Assembly (NCBI GenBank): GCA_029210565.1
Contig: JARGFQ010000004.1
Span: 1-64,000 of the forward strand
Source: Bacteroidales bacterium
GTDB taxonomy: Bacteria; Bacteroidota; Bacteroidia; Bacteroidales; VadinHA17
Reading direction: 5' to 3'
DNA: 64,000 nt
The number at the start of each line of letters is the position of its first letter. Positions within the stretch are counted from its first letter, which is position 1. The position numbers and the translations under genes were made by a program. The notes under the pieces are model-generated. The model worked only from the letters and a program-made list of their open reading frames with translations, was not told the origin of the DNA and ran no database searches. Shown piece after piece: positions 56,430 to 64,000 of this stretch.

Positions 56430-57030
56430 GATTTGAAGTTTTAAATTCCTTTTTTTTCGGATGGTCGGGATCGCATCTTTTCTTCAGGTTTTCACGCGCA
56501 CGGAAAAGAAGTGATTCAACCGATGCTACCGACAGTCCCAGAACGCTGCTTATCTCTTTATAGGAAAGCTCCTCATAGTAAAAAAGGATAAAGGCTTTCT
56601 GCTGGTTTGCCGGCAGGGTTGCCACAGCCTTTTTAACAATCTCATCCTTCTCGGCTGCTTCCAGGCTTTCGCCCGGATGGTCATCTGAATGCGGTTCCGG
56701 ACTCATGTTCCTGGCATTATCATGACGGAAGAGAGTCTCTATCTGCATCAGCGAACGGAAGAGTATGTTCTGCGATCGCTTGAGATGATTGATAGACTTG
56801 TTAAGTGAGATGCGATAGAGCCAGAATGATATGTCATCCTCGTACCGCAGACCCGCGGCGGAGCGGTATGTCTCTATAAAGACCTCCTGGGCAATATCCT
56901 CCGCATCTTCCCGGGACTGTAAGACCTTATAACAGGTGTTCAGCACCAGCTCCTGATATTTGGATATCAGGTCGCGCATGGCACTGTTATCACCCCTGAT
57001 AACGGCCTTTACCAGTTCCTGATCACTCAT
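56419..57030 (-). CDS. ECF RNA polymerase sigma factor
   Basis: A 203-residue sigma factor with region 2 (about 20-90, REDAEDIAQEVFIETYRS and FWLYRISLNKSINHLKRSQ) and region 4 (about 130-185, LPANQQKAFILFYYEELSYK and the helix ISSVLGLSVASVESLLF). It heads the minus-strand block and is coupled to the CnrX-like sensor gene. Likely autoregulated, though no ECF promoter could be assigned. Confidence 0.92.
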   Translation of the reverse strand: MSDQELVKAVIRGDNSAMRDLISKYQELVLNTCYKVLQSREDAEDIAQEVFIETYRSAAGLRYEDDISFWLYRISLNKSINHLKRSQNILFRSLMQIETLFRHDNARNMSPEPHSDDHPGESLEAAEKDEIVKKAVATLPANQQKAFILFYYEELSYKEISSVLGLSVASVESLLFRARENLKKRCDPDHPKKKEFKTSNHDT

Positions 57031-57094
57031 CCCAGATGGTGTACAGATAAAGAAGCGGGATTATAACTAACATAATGAAAAGCTGCTTTCAGGA

Positions 57095-57532
57095 CTACTT
57101 TGCAGTCCAGCCCTTTTCCCTGATATAGGTTTCTGCCTCTTCGCGGGTACGGAAGATATCTCCCTCTTCCTCCCACCAGGTGTCGCCATAGGCCAGTCCC
57201 ATCTTATCACATCCCTCTCCCGGGAGGAGGCTGACGCTCTCAATGGTCTTCATCTTGATCTTGTCAGGCTTGATGGCCACTACCCGGCATTTGACCGATT
57301 TGCCCAGGGTGCTGCCGTCAGCAAAATAACCCACAACAATACCGTAGCACTCGACATCTTTTTTCAGCCACGACCCGAGTTTGGCATCAAGGTCGGGATT
57401 AAGCTTTGCATCTGATTTTATTGCAACGGGAGCATCAGATGCGGTGACTTTTTGATCTCCCCCGGTATTTGTACATGATGTTGCCAGAAAGAGGAAAATG
57501 AGCAGTGAAAAGAGAGAAATAAATTTCGACAT
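57095..57532 (-). CDS. hypothetical lipoprotein
   Basis: A 145-residue lipoprotein with lipobox FLATSC (Cys20). The mature part has VECYGIVVGYFADGSTLGKS and VKCRVVAIKPDKIKMKTIES and a C-terminal DTWWEEEGDIFRTREEAETY. I do not recognise the family. It lies 64 bases upstream of the sigma gene on the same strand, and a longer frame from 57613 would destroy the signal peptide start. Whether it belongs to the metal-type block is open. Confidence 0.6.
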   Translation of the reverse strand: MSKFISLFSLLIFLFLATSCTNTGGDQKVTASDAPVAIKSDAKLNPDLDAKLGSWLKKDVECYGIVVGYFADGSTLGKSVKCRVVAIKPDKIKMKTIESVSLLPGEGCDKMGLAYGDTWWEEEGDIFRTREEAETYIREKGWTAK

Positions 57533-57637
57533 GGCTTTAAGTTTATTTTTGGTGATTCTTCCGCCATAAAAATAGAAATTATTCCTTTCGGAAATAAAAA
57601 TGCTGCAAAACATGACACCGGGAATGTGTATTAAAGA

Positions 57638-57666
57638 GTAACGACGCCCTTGCTGGACGTCGTTAC
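57638..57666. repeat. REP-like palindrome
   Basis: GTAACGACG and CGTCGTTAC form a perfect 9-bp stem with an 11-base spacer, between the lipoprotein gene and the PG0541-like gene. No strong T-tract follows on either strand. The form resembles dispersed palindromes seen in Bacteroidota intergenic regions. The remaining 57667-57795 shows nothing recognisable. Confidence 0.55.
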
Positions 57667-57795
57667 ATCTTATTATTCAGCTGATTACATCAGTCAGCGG
57701 GGATCACTACAGACCGCTTGGGACTTCACGGATGCCGCCGGATTCTTCGCCCAGTAAAGGCATTTGCCGGAAGTTTCATCCTGCTTAGCCAGGCT

Positions 57796-58089
57796 TCACA
57801 CAGCCTGTTCCACGGCCCAGACGAATGCCCTGATGCCCACCTCGGTATTTATGGCGTCAATGCGTTTCACAGCCTCGAGCAGCAGGGGTACCTTCTCTTC
57901 GTCCACGAAGGTGAGGGTGACGCCGTTGATCTCGGGCCAGGTATGAGTCCCCAGGTGGGGCACCCCGGTGAATGAGCCCATACCTTCAACATTGTCCCAC
58001 TGGGTGTAGCCCCTGATGCCCAGCTGCTCAAGGGTATACTCAATCTTCTCTGTGAGGGCGAGGTTATATATTATCATTACAGCTTTCAT
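57796..58089 (-). CDS. PG0541 family transporter-associated PII-like protein
   Basis: A 97-residue protein with a predicted ferredoxin-like/PII-like fold: MKAVMIIYNLALTEKIEYTL, LGIRGYTQWDNVEGMGSF and the His-containing PHLGTHTWPE. It matches the family named after Porphyromonas PG0541, encoded after an RND efflux operon, as here. It probably regulates the pump in response to a small ligand or metal, by analogy with other PII-like proteins. Confidence 0.85.
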   Translation of the reverse strand: MKAVMIIYNLALTEKIEYTLEQLGIRGYTQWDNVEGMGSFTGVPHLGTHTWPEINGVTLTFVDEEKVPLLLEAVKRIDAINTEVGIRAFVWAVEQAV

Positions 58090-58128
58090 TCGATTATTTT
58101 ATTATTATTTAATTGTTCGGATAGCTTG

Positions 58129-58203
58129 TCCCGCCTAAGCGGGAGAACCCACATGTTTGGTAAACAACTGCATACCTGTATGCGCTTGAATAACATGTGG
58201 GTT
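58129..58203. repeat. two hairpins between the RND and PG0541-like genes
   Basis: AACCCACATGTT (58146-58157) is perfectly complementary to AACATGTGGGTT (58192-58203), with a 34-base loop, abutting the RND stop codon. TCCCGC-CTAA-GCGGGA (58129-58144) forms a second hairpin. No T-tract follows. They could stabilise the pump mRNA or reduce expression of the downstream small gene. Confidence 0.65.
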
Positions 58204-61200
58204 TCATGCTTCCGGATTTTGATGGTTAGCTTTTATGTCATCGAGGAACTTCATATCCCTGAATGCCATCTTGTGTTTCTTGTCCCGCTCGCCGTGACGG
58301 GCTATCAGCACGTAACCCACGGGCACCAGCACCATGGTGACGATGGTAGAAAATATCAGTCCGCCTATGACAGCGATACCCATGGGCTGCCAGAGCTCTG
58401 ATCCTTCTCCCGGGTTCAGTGCCAGCGGCATCATTGCCAGGATGGTGGTCATCGAGGTCATCAGCACAGGCCTGAGCCTTGAACGGCCCGAGTCAAGCAC
58501 TGCCTGGTAGAGCTCCACACCCCTGTCGCGTGTCAGGTTGATGAAGTCGACAAGCACGATGGCGTTCTTAACCACAATACCTATAAGCATAATGGCACCG
58601 ATGCCGGCTATAAGACTGAGCTTGGTGCCGGTAAGGAAGAGCGCCATGGCTACTCCCGAGAAGGCAAACGGTATCGAGAGCATGATGATGACCGGCATCT
58701 TGAGCGACTCAAACTGCGATGCCATAACCAGGTATACTAGTATCAGAGAAATAACCATCAGCAGACCGATATCCATGAATGATTCAGACATGTCCTCGAA
58801 GGCTCCTGAAATCTCAACCATCACGCCGGAGGGGATTGCCATGCTGTCGAGCTCCTTCTGGATGTCAGCCACTATCAGGTTCAGCGCCCTTTTGTATGGG
58901 GTCACTGACACGGTGACGATGCGCTCCTTCCGTTTTCTCTCAATGTTGGGCGGCGACCAGTACTCCCTGACCTGGGCAATCTCGCCCAGCCTGATTATCT
59001 GCCCTGAAGGAAGCGTCACTCCTATGTTTTGCACTTCGGTGATAGAGTTGCGGGCCGATTCCGTGTATCTTACGATGACGTCATACTCGTCGCCGAACTG
59101 GCGGAGGCGGGTGGCGGTAAGGCCGTCGACGCGGTTCCTGATCATCGACGACACCTGTGCAGTGGTCAGGCCGTACCTCAGGAGCTTGTCCTGGTCAATG
59201 ATGATCTGAAGCTCCGGCTTGGACTTGTCGCGGCTTATATCCACGTTGGTTGCACCGGGGATCTTTTTTACCCTCTCAGCCAGCTGTTCAGCCAACATGT
59301 TTGTCTGGGTTATGTCGAACCCGTATATCTCAATGTCAACGGTGTTGCCTCCGCCCATGGCTCCCATGCCGCCAGCCTGCGCCAGCACAGAGAAGTTGAT
59401 CACCTCTGGCATCGGGGCAATGATCCGGCGTATCTCCTCGGCCACCTCCTCCGACGATCTGTCCCTGTCTTCCACGTCAAGAAGCGCAAAGGTGTATGTT
59501 ACCACATGAGTGCCGCCCTGGCTGAAAAGCGAGGTAAACCCTCCGCTGTCGTCGGTGCCTGCGGACATAGAGATAAGTTTTACCTCCGGTATCTGTGCCC
59601 TTACGATTGAATCGATCCTGTCTGCAACCTTTTCAGTTTCTGTCACCCTTGTTCCGGTCTGAAGTTCGACAGTAGCCGACACCCTTGACTCGTCGGCAGC
59701 GGGCATGAATTCCGTTCCGATAAATTTGAACAGGAACATGGACCCTGCAAATACAAGAATTGCAGCAGCAATCACGAACTTTTTGTGATGCAGTACCCAC
59801 GAGAGGGTCTTAACGTAGAAGCCGTCAAGCGACTTCAGGAACTTGTGAATGGAGCCGTCCCACGTCCAGACGGGGGCATTCTCCCTTATCGGCCTGACCC
59901 TGAGCAGTAGTGAGCTGAGAGTCGGTGTCAGGGTGATTGCAGCCAGGGTCGACATGATTATCGTGATGGAAACGATCCACCCCAGCTGTGAGAAGAGCAC
60001 CCCGGTCAGTCCCTTGACGAAGGTCAGGGGAAGAAACACTGCCACAACCGTCAGTGTGGTGACGATGACCGCCAGCCAGACCTCGTTGGTGGCGTAGATG
60101 GCTGCCTCACGCGGCCGGCTGCCGCGCTCAATATGCTTTGTGATGTTCTCGAGCACTACTATAGCATCGTCCACCACCATCCCGATGGCAATTGAAAGTG
60201 ACGACAGCGATATGATGTTAATGGAGCTTCCCGTCAGGAAGATATAAATGAAGGCTACAAGCAGTGATATCGGTATCGTCAGGATGACGATCAGCGTAGC
60301 GCGCCACCTTCCGAGGAAGAAGAGCACCACCAGCACCACGAAGATGGCGGCATACATAAGTGTTTCCGTCAGGTTGTTGATAGATCCCTGGATGAACTCC
60401 GAGGTATCCATTATCTTTTCGATGCGGATATCCGGGGGCAGATCCTTCTGAAGCTTGTTGATCTCCTTGTCCACCTCGTTGCATATCTGGACACTGTTGG
60501 CGCCTGACATCTTCTGCACGAACAGGGTCATCCCCTGCTTCCCGTCGATCTTCGAAACCAGCTTGGTCTCACGGATGGTGTCGTTTACCGAAGCTACATC
60601 TCTCAGGTAGACGTTGTTACCGTTATAGTTCCCGACGATCACGTTTGCGATCAAATCGCTCTCTGCAAACTCGCCCTGGATCCTGATCGGGTAGTCCATC
60701 TTGCCCATCTCGAGGTATCCGGCAGGCATATTCAGGTTTTCAGCCCGGAGCACATTGCCTATCTGTTCTATCGTAAGATTGTAGGCCTCCATACGCCGCG
60801 GGTCGACCTCCACATAAATCTCCCTGCCGGGCACGCCCGAGAGGCCGACGTTACCCACCCCGTCGATACGGTTCAGGGGGTTAACCAGCTTCTCGTCAAG
60901 TATCTTCTCAAGTCCCCTGTAGCTCTCCTCCGCGGTGATGGCGTAAAAGATGATGGGCATCATGCTTGAGTTGAACTTGAATATGGTAGGGTCTTCAGCA
61001 TCTTCGGGAAGGAAGCTCTGGATAAAGGCCATGGAGCTTCTCACATCGTTCGATGCCTCGTCAAGGTTGGTCTCATACTCAAATTCCATGAATACTACTG
61101 AGACGTTGTCGCTTGAGGTGGAGGTCATCTCCTTCAGTCCGGAGACGGAGTTGAGGGCGTCCTCTATCGGACGTGTTATGTTTGTTTCAATATCCGCCGC

Positions 61201-61365
61201 ACTGGCTCCGGGGTATGTGGTGTAAACCGACAGGAAGGGGAGCTCGATCTCCGGGTAGAGATCGATTGGCAGCTGCGTCAGGGAATAAAGCCCCATGACC
61301 ATCGTGATGATGAAGATCAGAATGGTGGTTACGGGCTTCTTTACTGCACTGGCATATATACTCAT
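58204..61365 (-). CDS. RND-family efflux transporter (AcrB-like)
   Basis: A 1053-residue inner-membrane proton-driven pump. It shows the 12-TM plus two large periplasmic loop layout: YASAVKKPVTTILIFIITMV at the N-terminus, PGASAADIETNITRPIEDAL, the TM4 region with GMVVDDAIVVLENITKHIERG (Asp-Asp proton relay), and the second-half repeat GIVVKNAIVLVDF. ATG 61365 was chosen because the first 31 residues of the longer frame match no RND start. Corresponds to PG0540. Confidence 0.93.
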   Translation of the reverse strand: MSIYASAVKKPVTTILIFIITMVMGLYSLTQLPIDLYPEIELPFLSVYTTYPGASAADIETNITRPIEDALNSVSGLKEMTSTSSDNVSVVFMEFEYETNLDEASNDVRSSMAFIQSFLPEDAEDPTIFKFNSSMMPIIFYAITAEESYRGLEKILDEKLVNPLNRIDGVGNVGLSGVPGREIYVEVDPRRMEAYNLTIEQIGNVLRAENLNMPAGYLEMGKMDYPIRIQGEFAESDLIANVIVGNYNGNNVYLRDVASVNDTIRETKLVSKIDGKQGMTLFVQKMSGANSVQICNEVDKEINKLQKDLPPDIRIEKIMDTSEFIQGSINNLTETLMYAAIFVVLVVLFFLGRWRATLIVILTIPISLLVAFIYIFLTGSSINIISLSSLSIAIGMVVDDAIVVLENITKHIERGSRPREAAIYATNEVWLAVIVTTLTVVAVFLPLTFVKGLTGVLFSQLGWIVSITIIMSTLAAITLTPTLSSLLLRVRPIRENAPVWTWDGSIHKFLKSLDGFYVKTLSWVLHHKKFVIAAAILVFAGSMFLFKFIGTEFMPAADESRVSATVELQTGTRVTETEKVADRIDSIVRAQIPEVKLISMSAGTDDSGGFTSLFSQGGTHVVTYTFALLDVEDRDRSSEEVAEEIRRIIAPMPEVINFSVLAQAGGMGAMGGGNTVDIEIYGFDITQTNMLAEQLAERVKKIPGATNVDISRDKSKPELQIIIDQDKLLRYGLTTAQVSSMIRNRVDGLTATRLRQFGDEYDVIVRYTESARNSITEVQNIGVTLPSGQIIRLGEIAQVREYWSPPNIERKRKERIVTVSVTPYKRALNLIVADIQKELDSMAIPSGVMVEISGAFEDMSESFMDIGLLMVISLILVYLVMASQFESLKMPVIIMLSIPFAFSGVAMALFLTGTKLSLIAGIGAIMLIGIVVKNAIVLVDFINLTRDRGVELYQAVLDSGRSRLRPVLMTSMTTILAMMPLALNPGEGSELWQPMGIAVIGGLIFSTIVTMVLVPVGYVLIARHGERDKKHKMAFRDMKFLDDIKANHQNPEA

Positions 61366-61390
61366 ATTCTGATAGTGTCTCTTGTGATTA

Positions 61391-62440
61391 TCATTCGGAT
61401 ATTTCCACCTTCTGGCCGTTTCTGAGGCGCGCCTGGCCGTCAGTGACGAGGCTGTCACCCTCCTTCAGATCGCCGTCGGCAATCTCGAAGCGGTCATCGA
61501 ATCTCTGTCCCAGGATTATGGGTTTTCTTATGGCGATGCCGTTCTCCACCACAAAGATGAACCTCTCATTGGTGCCCTCCTGCATCATGACGGCATTGGC
61601 CGGGACCACGATGGCCTCCTCACGGCCCATGTCTATGAAGGCTCTTGCGAACATCCCGGGGCGAAGCAATTCACTGCCGTTGCTGATGCGCACCTCGGCA
61701 CGGAAGGAACGCGACATTGCATCAATGGTTGGATGGACCCTGAAGATGGTACCCTGAAAATTCTTGTCAGGATAGACATCAGCCACCACCCTCACTTTCA
61801 TACCGTTTCTGATGAAGGGAAAATACTGTTCGGATATGCTGACGATGATCTTCACCGGGTTGATCTGCATCAGGGTAACAACGGCTGACTTGCCCGACAT
61901 TCCCGGAGCACCCGAATAAAGTTCCCCGTCTTCGAGGTACTTGCCGGTGATCAGGCCGCTGAAGGGAGCCTCCAGAAGGGTGTTCTCCTCCATGAAGTCG
62001 ACGTTAGCCTTCATGACTTCGTACTGGGCTTTGGTCTGGTCATAGGTCTGCTCTTTTACGCTTCCCACCTTCAGGAGAGTGTCGAGGCGCGCCAGGTCCT
62101 TCTCAAGATTGGCAAGCTGTATCTTATTGGCATAATACTGTGTGCGGTCCATCAGGAAGAGCTGCTGTCCCTTCTTTACCCTGTCACCGACTTCAACGTA
62201 GATCTTGTCTACCCTGCCGGGTGTCGAGGGAGCCAGATTGACCTCCTCATAGGCCTGGATAGTGCCTGTGTAGTCTACTGTGCGGGCTATGGTTGTCTTT
62301 GCGGCAGGCATGACCCTGACCGGTATTGCTGCTGCCACGCTGTCTGCTTCGGCCTGGCCGGCGGCAGGCTTGCCCTGCCGGTTGCACGATGCCATGATCA
62401 TGGCACCGGCAAGGATTATTGGAATAATGTTTCGGTTCAT
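61391..62440 (-). CDS. RND efflux periplasmic adaptor (MFP) lipoprotein
   Basis: A 349-residue membrane-fusion protein with lipobox IMASC (Cys19). The biotinyl-lipoyl-like domain (VDKIYVEVGDRVKKGQQLFL) flanks an alpha-hairpin of about 50 residues, then the beta-barrel and membrane-proximal domains (PGMFARAFIDMGREEAIVVP). It bridges the RND pump and the TolC-type channel. 25 bases separate it from the pump gene. Confidence 0.92.
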   Translation of the reverse strand: MNRNIIPIILAGAMIMASCNRQGKPAAGQAEADSVAAAIPVRVMPAAKTTIARTVDYTGTIQAYEEVNLAPSTPGRVDKIYVEVGDRVKKGQQLFLMDRTQYYANKIQLANLEKDLARLDTLLKVGSVKEQTYDQTKAQYEVMKANVDFMEENTLLEAPFSGLITGKYLEDGELYSGAPGMSGKSAVVTLMQINPVKIIVSISEQYFPFIRNGMKVRVVADVYPDKNFQGTIFRVHPTIDAMSRSFRAEVRISNGSELLRPGMFARAFIDMGREEAIVVPANAVMMQEGTNERFIFVVENGIAIRKPIILGQRFDDRFEIADGDLKEGDSLVTDGQARLRNGQKVEISE

Positions 62441-62468
62441 TGTATGATGTTGTTGTGTTGGTTACTTG

Positions 62469-63806
62469 CTAAAGGTTATTCATCAGCTTGTTGAAAGCTA
62501 CTTTGGTCTGCAGGAGGTTCATAAGGGCAGAGAGATAGTTGTTCTGTGCCGTCAGATAATTATTATTCGCCTGGGTAAGGTCAAGGCTCGAGGCCATCCC
62601 CTGGTTGTATTTGTTCTCGAAGCTCTTGAGGACGCGTGTTGCAATCTCTATGTTCTCCTTTTGCAGCCTGTACTGTTCCCAGGCGCTCTGAAGGTTAAAA
62701 CGAAGCTCCTTCTCCTGCATCAGAAGCTGGTCGGTCACCATCGCCCTGGTGTTGTGGGCCTTCTCAAGGTTAATCTTCGCCTTGCTAATCTTTGCATACC
62801 GCTCACCGCTGCCAAAGATGGGAACTGTGAGCTGAAAACCGAGGACCGAGTTGGGGAACCACTGAAGGTCATTGAGCTCGTCACCCTGGCCGCCCTTGTT
62901 ATAGTATATCGATCCGGCCAGTGAGGGCAAAACGGCAGCTTTGGCGCCGGTGAGTGAGAGCTCAGACATCCTGACCTGACCCTCAATAAGCTTATAGTCA
63001 ATATTATCCTCGATGGAGAAATCCTGCCCAAGCAACTGCTCGACATTTATCTCTTCGACGACGCTGTCAAGCGTCTCCGTGAGATTCACCTCCGTCTCCC
63101 TGGGAACACCCAGCATGAACCGCATGAGATTGTAGTTGACCTCAAGGGCACGCTGCATTGATGCCTTCGTATTGATCAGGGTGGAAACGGTGGACTGCAT
63201 CTGATCCACATCTGTTGCCTCGGCCATACCCACGCTGTACATGGCTTTTGTGGAGGCCAGTATCTCATTGAGATTTTCAAGGTTGGCTTCAATCACCTTC
63301 AGGGTCTCCTGCGAGACCAGGATCAGGTAATATACTTTCATGACGCTTTCACTGGTGTTGACCTCGGTCTGCTCCACCCCTTTTTCAGCAAGGTCGGTTG
63401 CCAGCTTTGCGGTTTTCATCCCGATGATCCAGGGAGCATTGAAGATGGCCGTTGAGGCTGTCACCCCGAATGAGGCGTTATACTGGGATCCGAATGTGAC
63501 CGGCACCTTTTCCCCGGGCATGCCGATGATCTCTCCGGGAAGGAGCGTAGTCATCAGCTTCAGGTTGTCATTGAGGCCGACACTGCCGCTGACGGAGGGC
63601 AGTCCTGCTGAGAAAGCCTCCAGGTAACTTTTATCAGATGCCAGCAGGTCATACCGTGCCGACACCACACTGCGGTTATGGTCAAGGGCATAATCCACCG
63701 CCTGACCTACTGTAAGCGAGAGGGATGCCGGCACCTCCTGGGCAGTAATGCTGCCGGTAGCGGCCAGTATTATCAGGCAAACAGTTGGAATTGTTTTTCT
63801 TTTCAT
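62469..63806 (-). CDS. TolC-family outer-membrane efflux protein
   Basis: A 445-residue exported protein with a signal peptide ending at TAQEVP. Two structural repeats of coiled helices are seen, VSARYDLLASDKSYLEAFSA early and NFLRVLKSFENKYNQGMASS-type helices near the C-terminus with LDLTQANNNYLTAQNNYLSA. It forms the outer-membrane channel and is the first gene of the four-gene efflux operon. Confidence 0.92.
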   Translation of the reverse strand: MKRKTIPTVCLIILAATGSITAQEVPASLSLTVGQAVDYALDHNRSVVSARYDLLASDKSYLEAFSAGLPSVSGSVGLNDNLKLMTTLLPGEIIGMPGEKVPVTFGSQYNASFGVTASTAIFNAPWIIGMKTAKLATDLAEKGVEQTEVNTSESVMKVYYLILVSQETLKVIEANLENLNEILASTKAMYSVGMAEATDVDQMQSTVSTLINTKASMQRALEVNYNLMRFMLGVPRETEVNLTETLDSVVEEINVEQLLGQDFSIEDNIDYKLIEGQVRMSELSLTGAKAAVLPSLAGSIYYNKGGQGDELNDLQWFPNSVLGFQLTVPIFGSGERYAKISKAKINLEKAHNTRAMVTDQLLMQEKELRFNLQSAWEQYRLQKENIEIATRVLKSFENKYNQGMASSLDLTQANNNYLTAQNNYLSALMNLLQTKVAFNKLMNNL

Positions 63807-63928
63807 TCGTTTATTGATTATTTATTGTTGGTCAAATAGAACTTGAATGAGGTTTTTAACCAGATGGCTCTATCTGTTCTGCTCAAGCAGGTTGCATATT
63901 ACTCCGTTTAACTTTTCAACTTTTTTCA

Positions 63929-64000
63929 TCATATCTCGTGTTCCATGGAATCAATAAGCCCGATGCCCCTGGCCGTTGAGATGCCGCGGAGGAAATTCAG
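63929..64000 (-). CDS. C-terminal end of an unidentified gene, cut by the window edge
   Basis: A frame entering from the right edge reads LNFLRGISTARGIGLIDSME and ends at TGA 63929 after 23 residues. Nothing recognisable. In Porphyromonas the gene before this efflux operon is a regulator, but this end does not show it. The rest of the gap (63807-63928) holds no clear gene. Confidence 0.25.
   Translation of the reverse strand: MNFLRGISTARGIGLIDSMEHEI

Noticed and set aside
63870..63929. 19-residue frame overlapping the edge fragment as ATGA
   Set aside because: Too short and without a motif. It may be chance.

Overview
The window is chromosomal DNA of a member of the phylum Bacteroidota, most likely a Bacteroidales-type bacterium. 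The evidence is the gliding/type IX secretion genes gldE and gldD, a peptidase with a type IX C-terminal sorting domain, a bacterial geranylgeranylglyceryl phosphate synthase, an efflux operon that matches PG0538-PG0541 of Porphyromonas, the EF-G2 paralogue typical of Bacteroides, and repeated promoter -7 elements of the form TAnnTTTG. No rRNA or tRNA gene, CRISPR array or intact insertion sequence was seen.

Left part (1-20.6 kb). An AT-rich edge holds two overlapping minus-strand reading frames. Next comes a 0.53-kb relic of a group II intron with both ends present and its middle deleted, placed directly after the terminator of the RNase G gene. Upstream of RNase G are a 30-residue bS22/COX24-like basic protein and an HU protein. 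To the right, on the plus strand, runs ssb-gldE-gldD-phosphopantetheinyl transferase-GGGP synthase. A PafA-like phosphatase that has lost its catalytic residues, a type IX-exported M14 carboxypeptidase behind ychF, an ECF sigma module with a periplasmic LTxxQ protein, hisS, a hybrid histidine kinase with a degenerate ATPase domain, a SpoIIE-type phosphatase and a UbiD decarboxylase follow.

Middle part (20.7-42.5 kb). Enolase is followed by the complete str-S10-spc-alpha super-cluster, read right to left from rpsL to rplQ, with a terminator after rplQ, a probable internal promoter before rpsM and a leader of about 280 nt before rpsL. tuf and adk are absent from the cluster. The EF-G2 paralogue, which lacks the catalytic His of true EF-G, is divergent from rpsL.

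Right part (42.6-64 kb). Eleven consecutive minus-strand genes form one directional block headed by an ECF sigma factor, a Cys-rich CnrX-like periplasmic sensor and a small one-TM protein with anti-sigma topology. They continue with a NosR/CcoG-like membrane iron-sulfur protein carrying a heavy-metal-associated-like domain, an ABC ATPase and permease, a DUF4857 protein, a TonB-dependent receptor, a DUF4876 lipoprotein, a DUF6850 outer-membrane barrel and a gingipain-like peptidase with HEAT repeats. I read this block as a metal-sensing, metal-handling envelope system and consider it the best candidate for an undescribed system here. A TolC-MFP-RND efflux operon with a PII-like PG0541 protein closes the window.
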